Source of the DNA: an uncultured Clostridia bacterium
GTDB lineage: Bacteria > Bacillota > Peptococcia > Peptococcales > Peptococcaceae
NCBI GenBank assembly: GCA_944391285.1
Contig: CALXSY010000006.1
Location: 1 to 64,000 of the forward strand
DNA length: 64,000 nt
Direction: 5' to 3'
Below, piece by piece: positions 26,081 through 35,176 of this stretch. Both the position numbers and the translations under genes were made by a program. The stretch's first letter is position 1; each line of letters opens with the position of its first letter. The notes below the pieces were generated by a model that was not told the origin of the DNA, searched no databases, and saw only the letters and a list, made by a program, of their open reading frames with translations.

Positions 26081-28459
26081 ATGGATATTTTTCGCTTAGA
26101 TAATTTTTCCTTTGCCTATCCGGAGCAAAAAAGCTGGTGCTTAAGCGAGCTTAACTGTGCTATACCCCAAGGTTCCTTCACCCTCATCTGCGGCGCTTCC
26201 GCCAGCGGCAAATCCACCTTTTTGCGCCGGCTGAAGCCTATTTTGGCACCCAAAGGCTTCAGCAAAGGCAATATATATTTTAAAGATGCCCCTCTAAGCC
26301 AGTTAACCCCCGCTGAGCAAAGCCAAAAAATTGGCTTTGTACTGCAAAATATTGAAAACCAGCTGGTGACGGACAAAGTCTGGCATGAATTAGCCTTTGG
26401 CTTAGAAAGCTTAAATCTGCCAAGCGCCGCTATCCGCCGCCGAGTGGGCGAAATAGCTGATTTTTTCGGCATCGGTGCTTTATTTGAAAAAAGAGTGGAC
26501 GAGCTCTCCGGCGGGCAAAAGCAATTAGTCAATCTGGCCGCTGTAATGGTCATGCAGCCGGAGGTTTTAATTTTAGATGAGCCCACCGCTATGCTCGATC
26601 CCTTAGCGGCGGCGAATTTTATCCAAGCCCTGCAGCGGCTCAACGAAGAATGCGGCACTACTGTCATCATCGCTGAGCAGCGTTTGGATGAAGTATTTCC
26701 TTTAGCCCGCCAAGTCATCGTTTTGGAGCAGGGCATAATCATTGCCCAAGGCAGTGCCACAGAAGCGGCGCAGGCGCTCTTAGCCGCCGCCCATCCTTTC
26801 AGTTTATCCTTGCCTGCCCCCTGCTTGATTCAATGGGCGGCAGACAAAGCTGCCCCCTTAGCCTTGAGCGTGCGCCAGGGACAAATCTGGCTCGAAAATT
26901 ATCTCCGATGGCATCAGCCTTTGCCCTTTGAGCCTCAAGTTTCTGCACCGGCTAAGGATTGGGTGCTGAAACTTGAGGAGGTTCACTTCAGCTATTCGCC
27001 AGTGCAAGAGGTTTTAAATGGTTTTTCCTTAGAGCTTCGCCGAGGCGAACTGCTGGCTCTGATCGGCTCTAACGGCAGCGGCAAATCCACCGCCTTAGCC
27101 TTAATGGCACAAAACCTCGCCTGCGACCGCGGCAAAATAATCTCCCATGCCAAAACCGCCCTTTTGCCGCAAAATCCTCAGGCTCTTTTTTGCCAAAGCT
27201 CCGTTTTGGCTGATTTGAAAGCCGATCTTCCCCCAGACACCAGCCAAGAAGATTTAGATTATGTTATCAACCTTTGTCAGCTGGGCAAGGTGCTGGCTGT
27301 TCACCCTTATGATTTATCCGCCGGCGAACAACAAAGACTGGCATTTGCCAAAATTCTTCTGCTGAAACCCCAAATTATTCTCTTAGATGAGCCTACCAAA
27401 GGCATGGATAATGATTTTAAGGAATTTTTCGGACATATTTTAAAGGATTTGCAAGCCAGGGGCATAAGCCTTATCATGGCGTGCCATGATTTAGCCTTTT
27501 GCGCCCAGTATGCCGACCGCATAGCCTTTTGCTTCAACGGTCAGATTGTCGACACTGCCCCGCCCCACGAATTTTTCAGCCACAGCAGCTATTTAACCAC
27601 GCCTACCAGCCGCATGTGCCGTAAATATATGCCTGCTGTCATCACTCCGCCGGAGGCGATAGCCGCCTTAGGCGGGCATCTCCCCCCTGCTAAGCCGCCG
27701 CTCCCGCCCAAAGCTGAACCGGTTATTCAAGCGGCAGAAGATGAGGCGGCAGAAAAACCTGCCTTGAGCAAAAAAACCAAGCTTTCCCTTTTTTGCGCGC
27801 TTATTCTTATTCCATTAACGGTTTTTGTCAATGTTTATTGGTTTCAGAGCCATTATTACTCCTTTTTTGCCCTTTTAATTCTTTTGGAATGCATGCTGCC
27901 CTTTTATATCATCTTTGAGGGACGTAAGCCCCAAGCCCGGGAATTGGTCATCATCGCCATTTTCTGCGCTTTAGGTGTTGCCGGACGCATCGTCTTTTTT
28001 ATGCTGCCCCAGTTTAAACCGGTGATGGCAATTGTCATCATTGCCGCTGTCAGCTTTGGCAAGGAATACGGCTTTTTAATCGGTTCCTTGACTATGCTCG
28101 TTTCCAATATGCTTTTGGGCATGGGACCGTGGGTTGTCTGGCAAATGTTTGCTATGGGATTAATCGGCTTTTTAGGCGGCTGTATCTTTGCCCAAGACCG
28201 TCTGCGCCCTAAAAAAACGGCGCTTTGCCTTTTCGGCGCCTTTTGTGCCGTCTTCATCTACGGCGGCTTGATGAATCCTGCCAGCGCTATTTTAAGCCGG
28301 CAAGTTTTAAGCTTGCCTTTGCTCTTGAGCTATTACGCCAGCGGCTTGCCTTTGGATATTATCCATGCCGCAGCAACGGTGATTTTCCTTTGGCTTTTAG
28401 CGGAGCCTTTGCTGGAAAAAACCGAACGGCTCAAAAAGAAATACGCCATCCGCCGTTAA
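26081..28459 (+). CDS. Fused ECF transporter: two ATPase domains plus membrane S-component-like domain
   Basis: One 792-aa chain. Domain 1 (about 3-240) is an ABC ATPase with Walker A GASASGKST, signature ELSGGQKQ and Walker B ILDEPTAMLD. Domain 2 (about 290-505) has GSNGSGKST, a variant signature DLSAGEQQ and ILLDEPTKGMD. A proline/alanine-rich linker leads to a C-terminal membrane region (about 565-785) with six hydrophobic segments that resembles an ECF S component (for example ELVIIAIFCALGVAGRI). In most ECF systems these are three proteins. ATG 26081 is chosen because AAGGAG lies 8 nt upstream; the earlier TTG is too close. The vitamin or metal substrate cannot be named. Confidence 0.88.
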   Translation: MDIFRLDNFSFAYPEQKSWCLSELNCAIPQGSFTLICGASASGKSTFLRRLKPILAPKGFSKGNIYFKDAPLSQLTPAEQSQKIGFVLQNIENQLVTDKVWHELAFGLESLNLPSAAIRRRVGEIADFFGIGALFEKRVDELSGGQKQLVNLAAVMVMQPEVLILDEPTAMLDPLAAANFIQALQRLNEECGTTVIIAEQRLDEVFPLARQVIVLEQGIIIAQGSATEAAQALLAAAHPFSLSLPAPCLIQWAADKAAPLALSVRQGQIWLENYLRWHQPLPFEPQVSAPAKDWVLKLEEVHFSYSPVQEVLNGFSLELRRGELLALIGSNGSGKSTALALMAQNLACDRGKIISHAKTALLPQNPQALFCQSSVLADLKADLPPDTSQEDLDYVINLCQLGKVLAVHPYDLSAGEQQRLAFAKILLLKPQIILLDEPTKGMDNDFKEFFGHILKDLQARGISLIMACHDLAFCAQYADRIAFCFNGQIVDTAPPHEFFSHSSYLTTPTSRMCRKYMPAVITPPEAIAALGGHLPPAKPPLPPKAEPVIQAAEDEAAEKPALSKKTKLSLFCALILIPLTVFVNVYWFQSHYYSFFALLILLECMLPFYIIFEGRKPQARELVIIAIFCALGVAGRIVFFMLPQFKPVMAIVIIAAVSFGKEYGFLIGSLTMLVSNMLLGMGPWVVWQMFAMGLIGFLGGCIFAQDRLRPKKTALCLFGAFCAVFIYGGLMNPASAILSRQVLSLPLLLSYYASGLPLDIIHAAATVIFLWLLAEPLLEKTERLKKKYAIRR

Positions 28460-28526
28460 ACTATCCCTTGCTTAGGGAGAAATTATGAATTATAATTAAA
28501 TTAACCTAAATTTAAGGAGGATTCTT

Positions 28527-28691
28527 ATGGAGCGTTTTAAAAAAATTTACAGTCAGGGAAGCATCTGTGTGATGGAAATTTGGCTCGATACCCAAACGGG
28601 TATCAATTATCTTTTTCACCGTGACGGCAATGCCTCCGGTTTTACGCCGCTTTTGGATAAAGACGGCAAGCCTGTTGTCACCGCCTTATAA
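28527..28691 (+). CDS. DUF6440-like small protein (54 aa)
   Basis: A 54-aa ORF with AAGGAGG 7 nt before its ATG. The sequence MERFKKIYSQGSICVMEIWL leads into DTQTGINYLF and ends GFTPLLDKDGKPVVTAL, the pattern of DUF6440 proteins (ligand-like Tyr-Leu-Phe, then TPLLDKDGKP). Function unknown. It lies 67 bp after the ECF fusion gene and 28 bp before a small membrane protein; both may belong to the ECF transcript or form their own unit. Confidence 0.8.
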   Translation: MERFKKIYSQGSICVMEIWLDTQTGINYLFHRDGNASGFTPLLDKDGKPVVTAL

Positions 28692-28719
28692 CAAGCACAC
28701 AGCTTTTGGAGGAGAAGAG

Positions 28720-28941
28720 ATGAAAAAGTCAGTCCGATTTTTAAACGCTGCTACCGGCGCTTTTATCGGTGTTTTTATCGGCTCCGGCATTTATCGCATC
28801 TATGATTATGCTATGCATCCCGGGCTCTATGCCCTGCAAGCGGCGCCTTGGTACAGCTATATCCTCATCAACGCCCTTTTTACCCTGGCAGTCGTCGCTT
28901 TGCTGTTAATAATCCGCCGTTTCGTGCGCAAAAGATACTAA
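28720..28941 (+). CDS. Small two-helix membrane protein (73 aa)
   Basis: A 73-aa protein with two hydrophobic segments (about residues 8-28 and 45-66) and a basic C-terminus (IIRRFVRKRY). Start at ATG 28720 because GGAGGAGAAG lies directly upstream; the longer in-frame ORF from 28621 overlaps the DUF6440-like gene. No family recognised. Confidence 0.72.
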   Translation: MKKSVRFLNAATGAFIGVFIGSGIYRIYDYAMHPGLYALQAAPWYSYILINALFTLAVVALLLIIRRFVRKRY

Positions 28942-28975
28942 ATTCTTTCAGCCAAACTATTTGCTGAGAACGCCT

Positions 28976-29009
28976 AAAAAATCCCCATTGAATCAATGGG
29001 GATTTTTTA
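28976..29009 (+). terminator. Terminator after the ECF region
   Basis: ATCCCCATTG (28981-28990) pairs with CAATGGGGAT (28994-29003) around AAT, flanked by A-run and T-run. Confidence 0.9.
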
Positions 29010-29046
29010 TTATTGCACCATATTATGGCTAAACTAACGGATAATA

Positions 29047-29075
29047 TTGACAATAATTATTTTAAAGTGTATAAT
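29047..29075 (+). promoter_or_regulatory. sigma-A promoter of the sulP operon
   Basis: TTGACA (29047-29052), 17 bp, TATAAT (29070-29075); perfect consensus, 47 bp before the start codon. Confidence 0.88.
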
Positions 29076-29121
29076 ATTGTAATATATAAATATTTTTCGT
29101 ACTTGACTGGAGGTAAATGAA

Positions 29122-30573
29122 GTGAGTCTGCAAAAAGAATTGCATGAATGGTTTATGCAGCCGACCAAAGATTTCTTTGCCGGATTATTAAGTGCCTTTG
29201 CCGTCATGCCGGAAGTCATCGGCTTCTGTATTGTTGCCGGCATAAGCCCGATGATGGGGCTTTATGCCTCAGTAATTTTAATGATCGTCCTTTCCTTTTT
29301 AGGCGGTCGCCCTGCCATGGTCAGTGCTGCTGCCGGCTCTATGGCATTGGTTATTGTCAATCTTGTCCGCGATTACGGACCCAATTATTTAATGGCAGCT
29401 GCTATTTTAGCCGGCATATTCATGGTTATCTTAGGTATTTTTAAAGTCGGCAAATTAATCAACTATATCCCCAATAACGCCATGATTGGTTTCGTTGACG
29501 CTTTAGCTATTTTGATTTTTTCCGCCCAATTAGAGCATTTTGTCGGCGAAGGCGTGATAATGTATTTATTGGTAGCTTTAGGTTTAGTTATCATTTATGT
29601 CTTGCCCCGTTTCTTCACGGCTCTGCCTTCCGGATTGGTAGCGGTTATCATTATTACGGCAATTACCATGACTATGGGCAACCCGGTACGCACTATCGGC
29701 GATTTAGGCGATATTGTCGCCGCTTTGCCGGTCTTTGCTCTGCCGGATGTACCGCTTAATTTGGAAACACTAAAAATTATCCTGCCTTATTCTATCTCCC
29801 TGGCATTGGTCGGCTTGGTGGAAACTTTGCTCACTGCCCAGGTAGTTGACGAAATGACCGACAGCACTTCGGAGAAAAACAGAGAATGCACTGCTTTAGG
29901 TATTGCTAATATTATCAGCCCGCTCTTCGGCGGCACCTGCGGCTGCGGTATGATTGGGCAGGCTATCGCCAATGTCAGCGCCGGCGGCAGGGGACGGCTC
30001 TCAACTTTTGTCGGCGGCAGCTTTTTGATGATCGCCATTCTCTTGTTTAACGATTTCTTAAGGCAAGTGCCTTTAGCCGCTCTGGTTGCGGTCATGATCT
30101 CCGTTTCTGTCACTACTTTTGACTGGGATTCCTTGCGCAAACTGCACAAAATGCCCCGCACCGATGCTGTAGTAATCGTTATGGTAGTAGCAGTTGTAGT
30201 TTATACCAATAATCTGGCTATCGGTGTAGTTTTGGGCTTTATCGTTTCTGCTATTTCTGCCGCTTTGAGAATGGGCACTGCCACCATGGTGAAGGAGCAA
30301 GACGGCTCGACTGTTACCTATAAATTTAGCGGTCAATTATTCTTTGCTTCCATCAACTCTTTAGTTGCCCAATTTGACTACAAAGATGAGGCTAAAAAAG
30401 TCGTTTTGGACTTTTCCAATGCCACTCTTTGGGACGAATCAGTCGCCACAGCCTTAAGAAAAAGCTATAATAAGTTCAAGGACAATGGCAAAGCTGTCGA
30501 AATTTACGGTCTGGACAGCAAAAGCAAGCATATGCTGCAGCTTTTGTACGGTGATAAAAATATTGCTTTGTGA
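29122..30573 (+). CDS. SulP/SLC26 family anion transporter
   Basis: A 483-aa permease. The N-terminal FAGLLSAFAVMPEVIGFCIVAGISPMMGLYAS region is the SulP entry signature, about 10-12 membrane segments follow, and a C-terminal STAS domain (from about 395, YKFSGQLFFASIN) ends the chain. Family substrates include sulfate, bicarbonate and other anions; none is indicated here. Start is GTG, with GGAGG 8 nt upstream. It is followed after 11 bp by a protein of unknown function in the same operon. Confidence 0.9.
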   Translation: MSLQKELHEWFMQPTKDFFAGLLSAFAVMPEVIGFCIVAGISPMMGLYASVILMIVLSFLGGRPAMVSAAAGSMALVIVNLVRDYGPNYLMAAAILAGIFMVILGIFKVGKLINYIPNNAMIGFVDALAILIFSAQLEHFVGEGVIMYLLVALGLVIIYVLPRFFTALPSGLVAVIIITAITMTMGNPVRTIGDLGDIVAALPVFALPDVPLNLETLKIILPYSISLALVGLVETLLTAQVVDEMTDSTSEKNRECTALGIANIISPLFGGTCGCGMIGQAIANVSAGGRGRLSTFVGGSFLMIAILLFNDFLRQVPLAALVAVMISVSVTTFDWDSLRKLHKMPRTDAVVIVMVVAVVVYTNNLAIGVVLGFIVSAISAALRMGTATMVKEQDGSTVTYKFSGQLFFASINSLVAQFDYKDEAKKVVLDFSNATLWDESVATALRKSYNKFKDNGKAVEIYGLDSKSKHMLQLLYGDKNIAL

Positions 30574-30584
30574 GGTGAATAATT

Positions 30585-31622
30585 ATGCTCTATTTAGCTA
30601 AAAGAGGTTTTGAAAACATTGCTGTTTCCTGTCAGGACTATCAAGCCTTGGAAAAATGGCTTGAAGAAAATTTAAATGCACAAGCAATGGAAAACACCCT
30701 CATTTCTACCGGCGAAAGCCACAATTGCACTATGATTCATCTAAAAACAACTGCCGGATTTAAAAAAATCACTATTGCTCACAGTGCCGGCTTTATCATG
30801 AGCAAAATTTTTGCAGCAGCTGATTTGCCTGCCATCGAAGAAATCAAAGTGCTGCCCCAGAGCATTTTAATGAATATGGGCAAATCCGGCGGTGATACCG
30901 AAGCTGTTGTCACCAAAATCGCCGCTGAACTCAACGCTCAGCGAATCACTATCGGCGAGGCGGCTTATATCAGCGAATCAGAAGGTGCCTTAATCGTTTT
31001 TTTGAATGACAGCAAAACCGGCCAATATATTGCCGCTTCTAACAGTTTGCTTTATGTCAAGGACAATTTTGCCGAGGTTTTAAGCTACTTAAAAATCCAT
31101 GCGCCCCGCTATTTAGCCAAAGCCTACCCCTTTGACGCTTGGCATATTGTAGAAGTGCGCATTTTTGACGAAAAAGAAAAATATTCTGCCCAATACCGCA
31201 GATTTTTGCAGGCTATCCAAAGCCTTGATTTAGGCTATATTATCAGCGAATACTGGGATCGTGAAGTTGAACGTTTTTCTTTGCCGGTAGGCGCTTATCG
31301 CCTCAGACTGCTCACCTTTATGGAACCTTTGGAGCTTAAGATTATGCTGATGGCGCTGGAATATTCCTTAGACGGTCCGCGGATCGTTGACTTAGATCTT
31401 TTTTACCACCAGAAAAAAATCTCCTGGCGTGATGTCATTAATACCAAAGAGTACCGCAAGCTAATCTTAGGCAATACTAATCAGATTTTCGGCAAATCCA
31501 GCTTTTTTGCTGAGCAATCCAACAAAGCTGCTATGGTGAGATATTGCACCAATAAATTGATGTCTTCGCTTTCCGATAAAGACAGAGCACTGCTGAAAGC
31601 TTGGGAAGATAATATTGAGTAA
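30585..31622 (+). CDS. Protein of unknown function downstream of SulP
   Basis: A 345-aa soluble protein with no signal peptide or membrane segment and no family I recognise. It has a glycine-rich stretch NMGKSGGDTEAV near residue 103 and an aromatic C-terminal half (YRLRLLTFMEPLELKIMLMAL). It starts 11 bp after sulP with a GAGGTG site, and shares its terminator, so a functional link to the transporter is likely, for instance as a cytoplasmic regulator (inference). Confidence 0.75.
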   Translation: MLYLAKRGFENIAVSCQDYQALEKWLEENLNAQAMENTLISTGESHNCTMIHLKTTAGFKKITIAHSAGFIMSKIFAAADLPAIEEIKVLPQSILMNMGKSGGDTEAVVTKIAAELNAQRITIGEAAYISESEGALIVFLNDSKTGQYIAASNSLLYVKDNFAEVLSYLKIHAPRYLAKAYPFDAWHIVEVRIFDEKEKYSAQYRRFLQAIQSLDLGYIISEYWDREVERFSLPVGAYRLRLLTFMEPLELKIMLMALEYSLDGPRIVDLDLFYHQKKISWRDVINTKEYRKLILGNTNQIFGKSSFFAEQSNKAAMVRYCTNKLMSSLSDKDRALLKAWEDNIE

Positions 31623-31650
31623 AAAACGTGCCTTTAAAGGCACGTTTTTT
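31621..31650. terminator. Bidirectional terminator
   Basis: Perfect palindrome centred at 31635/31636 (A6 CGTGCCTTT and its complement with T6), between the convergent unknown gene and the anti-sigma gene. Confidence 0.9.
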
Positions 31651-31652
31651 TG

Positions 31653-32537
31653 TTACTTCTCAATCTCAAACTGTACTTCGCCCATAGAGCCGGGAGCAAT
31701 TTCATATTTAGCAAAGCAGATAACCGGATTGCCTTTTTCATTCACATAGAAAGGCGTTTCCTCATCAATAGTTGTAAATCCGCCCATGTCCGGTGAGAAG
31801 AATGGGTTATCTGTGCCGCTGCCATAGGCTGCTATTTGTGTTTTAATGCTTTCGTTAGCTATATTAATATAATCTTCGCCCAAAATATCCTCTAAAGTAA
31901 TGATCTCTTTTTTATTCATATCCCAAGTGTAATAGCTTCTTTCCTCATAGAAACTGGGATAGCTTAGCCAGCCATAGACTACAAAGGAAAGATACTCATC
32001 ATTTTGGCTTAACACATCATAATCAACGGTAGCAGTAATATTGTGATCTATCCACTCTTTCTCAGTTCCGCCGGTAGCAATAAAAGCTTCGTGATAGCCT
32101 TTAGCCAATTCCTGTGCTCCTTCAATATAAGCCTCACATTTTGCCAAAATTTCTTTGTTTACTTCTGCCGGCAAGCCTTCATTATCAGCTTCAATATCCT
32201 GCAAAGCCGGGATATCTACATTGATGAGAACATCTTCATTGCTAATGCTGTAGGAACGGAAAGTTACTAATTCTGCAAAGGAACCGATAATAGGTGCGTT
32301 GTAAATATCCTCCGCAAAAGCCTCACTGGTATTAACTCCGATAGTAGTGCCTAATAATACTACTGCTGCTGCGGCAGCCACTGTTTTTGTAACTTTTTTC
32401 ATAATCTTTCTCTCCTTTTTAATATCTATTTGTTTTCTATTATTTTGTGCGTCTTTAATAGCTTTATCGACACGCATACTTAATTCTTTCGGAATGGGAA
32501 TCATCTCATACTCCTCCCGTGCTTTATCAAAATCCAT
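31653..32537 (-). CDS. rsiV: RsiV-like anti-sigma factor (DUF3298 family)
   Basis: A 294-aa single-pass membrane protein. The N-terminal 50 residues are cytoplasmic and charged, followed by a membrane segment (TKTVAAAAAVVLLGTTIGV, about 50-70) and an extracellular DUF4163/DUF3298 region (YYTWDMNKKEIITLEDILGEDYINIAN), the layout of RsiV, which holds SigV inactive until lysozyme-type stress. ATG 32537 is preferred: GGAGAGG lies 6 nt upstream, formed by the end of the sigma gene, which it overlaps by 11 nt. Confidence 0.87.
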   Translation of the reverse strand: MDFDKAREEYEMIPIPKELSMRVDKAIKDAQNNRKQIDIKKERKIMKKVTKTVAAAAAVVLLGTTIGVNTSEAFAEDIYNAPIIGSFAELVTFRSYSISNEDVLINVDIPALQDIEADNEGLPAEVNKEILAKCEAYIEGAQELAKGYHEAFIATGGTEKEWIDHNITATVDYDVLSQNDEYLSFVVYGWLSYPSFYEERSYYTWDMNKKEIITLEDILGEDYINIANESIKTQIAAYGSGTDNPFFSPDMGGFTTIDEETPFYVNEKGNPVICFAKYEIAPGSMGEVQFEIEK

Positions 32538-33024
32538 ACGCAACCTCTCCTTTTAGTTTTTTCTTGAGCATTTCCAAGCCCCGGTAAAGCTTTGATTTAA
32601 CGGTGTTTTCGTTAAGCTCAAGTATGAGAGAAATCTCTTTCAGCGTAAAGCCCTCATAATAATGAAGCTTAATGATGCTTTGCAAAGGCTCTTCCAAATG
32701 GTTGACTTCCTCATACAAACTTTCACTTTGCAGAAACCCTGTCTCTTCATAGCTTTCTTCCGGCAAATCATCCCATGAGAGAGTCTCTCTTTTGTTTTTT
32801 CGTATAATCTCCAGAGATTCGTGCACTAAAATACGATAAAACCAGGTGTTGACTTTTTGTATATGCCGCAAGTCTTGATAGTGGCTCAAGGCTTGGTAAA
32901 CAGCATTTTGCACAGCATCTAAGCTATTTTCCTTGTTATGCAGATAAGAATATGCCAAACGATAAAACTTGTCCTGATTAGCCAAGATATAATCCACTAT
33001 TTTTTGATAATTCTCCTCTGCCAT
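32527..33024 (-). CDS. sigV: ECF-type RNA polymerase sigma factor (SigV-like)
   Basis: A 165-aa group IV sigma factor with region 2 (YRLAYSYLHNKENSLDAVQNAVYQAL, about 22-50) and region 4 (PLQSIIKLHYYEGFTLKEISLIL, about 113-145). It pairs with the overlapping RsiV-like anti-sigma gene. The promoter upstream resembles an ECF promoter, so it is probably autoregulated. Likely signals: cell-wall attack (from RsiV homology). Confidence 0.9.
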   Translation of the reverse strand: MAEENYQKIVDYILANQDKFYRLAYSYLHNKENSLDAVQNAVYQALSHYQDLRHIQKVNTWFYRILVHESLEIIRKNKRETLSWDDLPEESYEETGFLQSESLYEEVNHLEEPLQSIIKLHYYEGFTLKEISLILELNENTVKSKLYRGLEMLKKKLKGEVAYGF

Positions 33025-33058
33025 TTTCTCACTTCCTTTTTATTTTCTTTACACCTTA

Positions 33059-33087
33059 TAGACCAACTAAAGCGCTGGAAAGTTGCA
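33059..33087 (-). promoter_or_regulatory. Candidate ECF autopromoter of sigV-rsiV
   Basis: On the minus strand TGCAAC(TTT) at 33087-33082 and GGTCTA at 33064-33059 lie 17 bp apart, resembling the AAC ... GTC pattern of ECF promoters. The site is 35 bp before the start codon. Confidence 0.55.
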
Positions 33088-33112
33088 AATTATTTTATTT
33101 TTTCCTTCGCCA

Positions 33113-33150
33113 ATAAAAAAAGCAGAACAAACATCATAGTCTGCTCTGCT
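33113..33150 (-). terminator. Terminator of tRNA-Thr
   Basis: Minus-strand AGCAGA (33150-33145) pairs with TCTGCT (33126-33121) and is followed by a T-run (33120-33114). Confidence 0.75.
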
Positions 33151-33166
33151 CTAACCTTTCATCCCA

Positions 33167-33239
33167 AGCCGATGATAGGAATCGAACCCACAACCTACTG
33201 ATTACAAATCAGTTGCTCTGCCTATTGAGCTACATCGGC
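33167..33239 (-). tRNA. tRNA-Thr (anticodon TGT)
   Basis: Acceptor GCCGATG pairs with CATCGGC, discriminator T; D arm AGCTCAATAGGCAGAGC; anticodon arm CTGAT-TTGTA-ATCAG with TGT; T arm TGTGGGTTCGATTCCTATC (weak stem). CCA not encoded. Transcribed left, with its own terminator. Confidence 0.94.
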
Positions 33240-33351
33240 ATATGAAACAGGAATTTCACATGTGTTATATTATAACTTAAGCAATATATTTTGTCAAGCT
33301 ATTTTTTTAGCTTTAAAACACTTTTTCACTTTAAAGCTGAAAAAAATAGTC

Positions 33352-33379
33352 AAAAAAAACTCACAGCCGCAGCTGTGAG
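33352..33379 (-). terminator. Terminator of the M23 peptidase gene
   Basis: CTCACAGC (33379-33372) pairs with GCTGTGAG (33367-33360) around a TGCG tetraloop, then eight Ts, all on the minus strand, about 10 bp after the stop codon. Confidence 0.9.
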
Positions 33380-33388
33380 AATTTTTTT

Positions 33389-35065
33389 CTATTTCAAATA
33401 GTTAATTGGGTTTTTAGTGGATCCATTAATGATTACTTCAAAGTGTAAATGCGGACCGGTACTATTGCCGGTACTGCCGACTTCACCAATTTTCTCTCCG
33501 CGCAAGACCGTTTGCCCTACGCTGCAATTAATTTTGGAGAGATGGGCATATCTGGTTTTCATCCCATTGCCATGATCTACTATAATACAATAACCATAAC
33601 TGCCGCTCCAACCGGCTGAAGCTACTGTGCCGCCGGCTGCTGCTACTACAGTAGTACCTTTTTTATTGGCAATATCGATACCGGTGTGGAAACCGCTGCT
33701 GCGATAGCCATACGGCGAAGTAATACTGCCGCTGGTTGGCCAATTCAAAGCACCGGTGCCGCTTCTGGAGGAGCTGGCAACTACTGCTGTACCTTTATTA
33801 ACAACCTTATTAACTGGTTCTTTAGTTACTACTTCTGACAAAACTACTTTTTCCAATGTCGTGCCGTTATACTCGCTGATTTGGTAAGTAACATCCTTGC
33901 TGCCTTCTACGCCTTGAGTGACAACCTCAGTCTCACCTTTTAACAAGCTGGAACTCTCTTTTACGGTTTCACCGTAAGGAATAGCTTCGGCTACTGTCAC
34001 AACCTTATCAACTACAACATTGATCAAAGGTTCAATCTTATTAAGTTTAATTTCTTGTCCGATCTGCAATCTATCTTCGCGCAAACCGGGGTTTAATTCA
34101 TTTAATGTGCTTACCGACGTATTATTGTCAACGGCAATGCTCCACAAGCTTTCACCGGAAGTAATAGTGTGAATTTTAACTGCTTCTTTACCAGCTGCAA
34201 TTACATCCAAAGCTTCTTCCTGAGTTAAAATTTCATCCGCATCAACATTGGCTTCTGCTACTGTTAAGGTTTCATAAAAACTGGTGCCTAAAATTTCTGC
34301 ATCAGCATTTTCGTCAACTGCCTTTTGGGTTAAAGTATCCAAAACAGCTTGTGCATCCTCTAAGCTGGCAAATACTAATACTGTTGCATCCTCACCTTCA
34401 CCGACAACAATGCTTGCTCCCGGTACCTGCCAAGCAACCTTATCAGCCAGTATTTCGTTTAATTCTTCTTTGCTGGCAGTATCTACAAACAATTTGTGCT
34501 TAGCTTCAACTTTAACATCTGTGGAAAGCTCTGCATCTTCCAAATCAACTTTAGAAGCAGCATTAGCTTGATCTTTCAGATCGTTAAGTACTGAGTCCAG
34601 CTCAGCTGTATTATCTACATAACAAACACTTTCGCCATCAAGCACCACTTCATAGCAAGTAGAAAAAGAAACGGAAACCAACGCCGCCATCAAAACTACT
34701 GATACAGCCGCTGCTGCCAAAAACTTTTCAGCTTTTTGCGCTCTGATCGTGTTTATGAACCTGTTTTGATAAACCTTTCCTTTAATACCTCCTACCAGAG
34801 GCTCTTTTTGGCTATCTTCTTTTTTTGCATTTATAGTTGTGCCTATTTTCCCCAAGTGATTTTTTCCCTTGTTGGCTTTTTGGCAGATAGTCTTTTTCCA
34901 TGTGTTTTCTTTTTTCACTTCTTGCGTCATATTACTTTCTTTATCGTCGGTATCGCTCAATTCTCTTTTGATCGCCTCTTCGATTGCCTCGATAGAGGCA
35001 AACATATTTGCGTCTTGATCATTTCCTTGAGAATTGCCGTTACTGTTGCGAAAATCTTTACTCAT
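33389..35065 (-). CDS. LysM-G5-M23 cell-wall peptidase
   Basis: A 558-aa envelope protein. Order: charged cytoplasmic N-terminus (1-110), one membrane helix (about 113-135), a domain of unknown type (140-290), LysM (IHTITSGESLWSIA, 297-341), G5 (about 346-425) and an M23 peptidase at the C-terminus. The zinc ligands are present: H460 and D464 (HTGID), H539-x-H541 (HLHFEV), and H508 in RYAHLS. It likely binds peptidoglycan through LysM and cleaves cross-bridges outside the membrane. Single-gene unit. Confidence 0.93.
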   Translation of the reverse strand: MSKDFRNSNGNSQGNDQDANMFASIEAIEEAIKRELSDTDDKESNMTQEVKKENTWKKTICQKANKGKNHLGKIGTTINAKKEDSQKEPLVGGIKGKVYQNRFINTIRAQKAEKFLAAAAVSVVLMAALVSVSFSTCYEVVLDGESVCYVDNTAELDSVLNDLKDQANAASKVDLEDAELSTDVKVEAKHKLFVDTASKEELNEILADKVAWQVPGASIVVGEGEDATVLVFASLEDAQAVLDTLTQKAVDENADAEILGTSFYETLTVAEANVDADEILTQEEALDVIAAGKEAVKIHTITSGESLWSIAVDNNTSVSTLNELNPGLREDRLQIGQEIKLNKIEPLINVVVDKVVTVAEAIPYGETVKESSSLLKGETEVVTQGVEGSKDVTYQISEYNGTTLEKVVLSEVVTKEPVNKVVNKGTAVVASSSRSGTGALNWPTSGSITSPYGYRSSGFHTGIDIANKKGTTVVAAAGGTVASAGWSGSYGYCIIVDHGNGMKTRYAHLSKINCSVGQTVLRGEKIGEVGSTGNSTGPHLHFEVIINGSTKNPINYLK

Positions 35066-35147
35066 AAACTACCGCAGAATCTTCTGCACCTCGCCACCTT
35101 TCTATTATTTTCATTAGTTTTTCTTATCTTTCCTCTTGGTCTTTGTC

Positions 35148-35176
35148 ATTATATCACAAAAATCAACTTTTGAAAA
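35148..35176 (-). promoter_or_regulatory. Possible promoter of the M23 gene
   Basis: TATAAT (35153-35148) on the minus strand with a weak -35 TTTTCA (35176-35171), 17 bp apart. Confidence 0.4.

Noticed and set aside
28621-28719. N-terminal extension of the 73-aa membrane protein by 33 residues
   Set aside because: It overlaps the DUF6440-like gene, has no SD, while GGAGGAGAAG sits just before ATG 28720.
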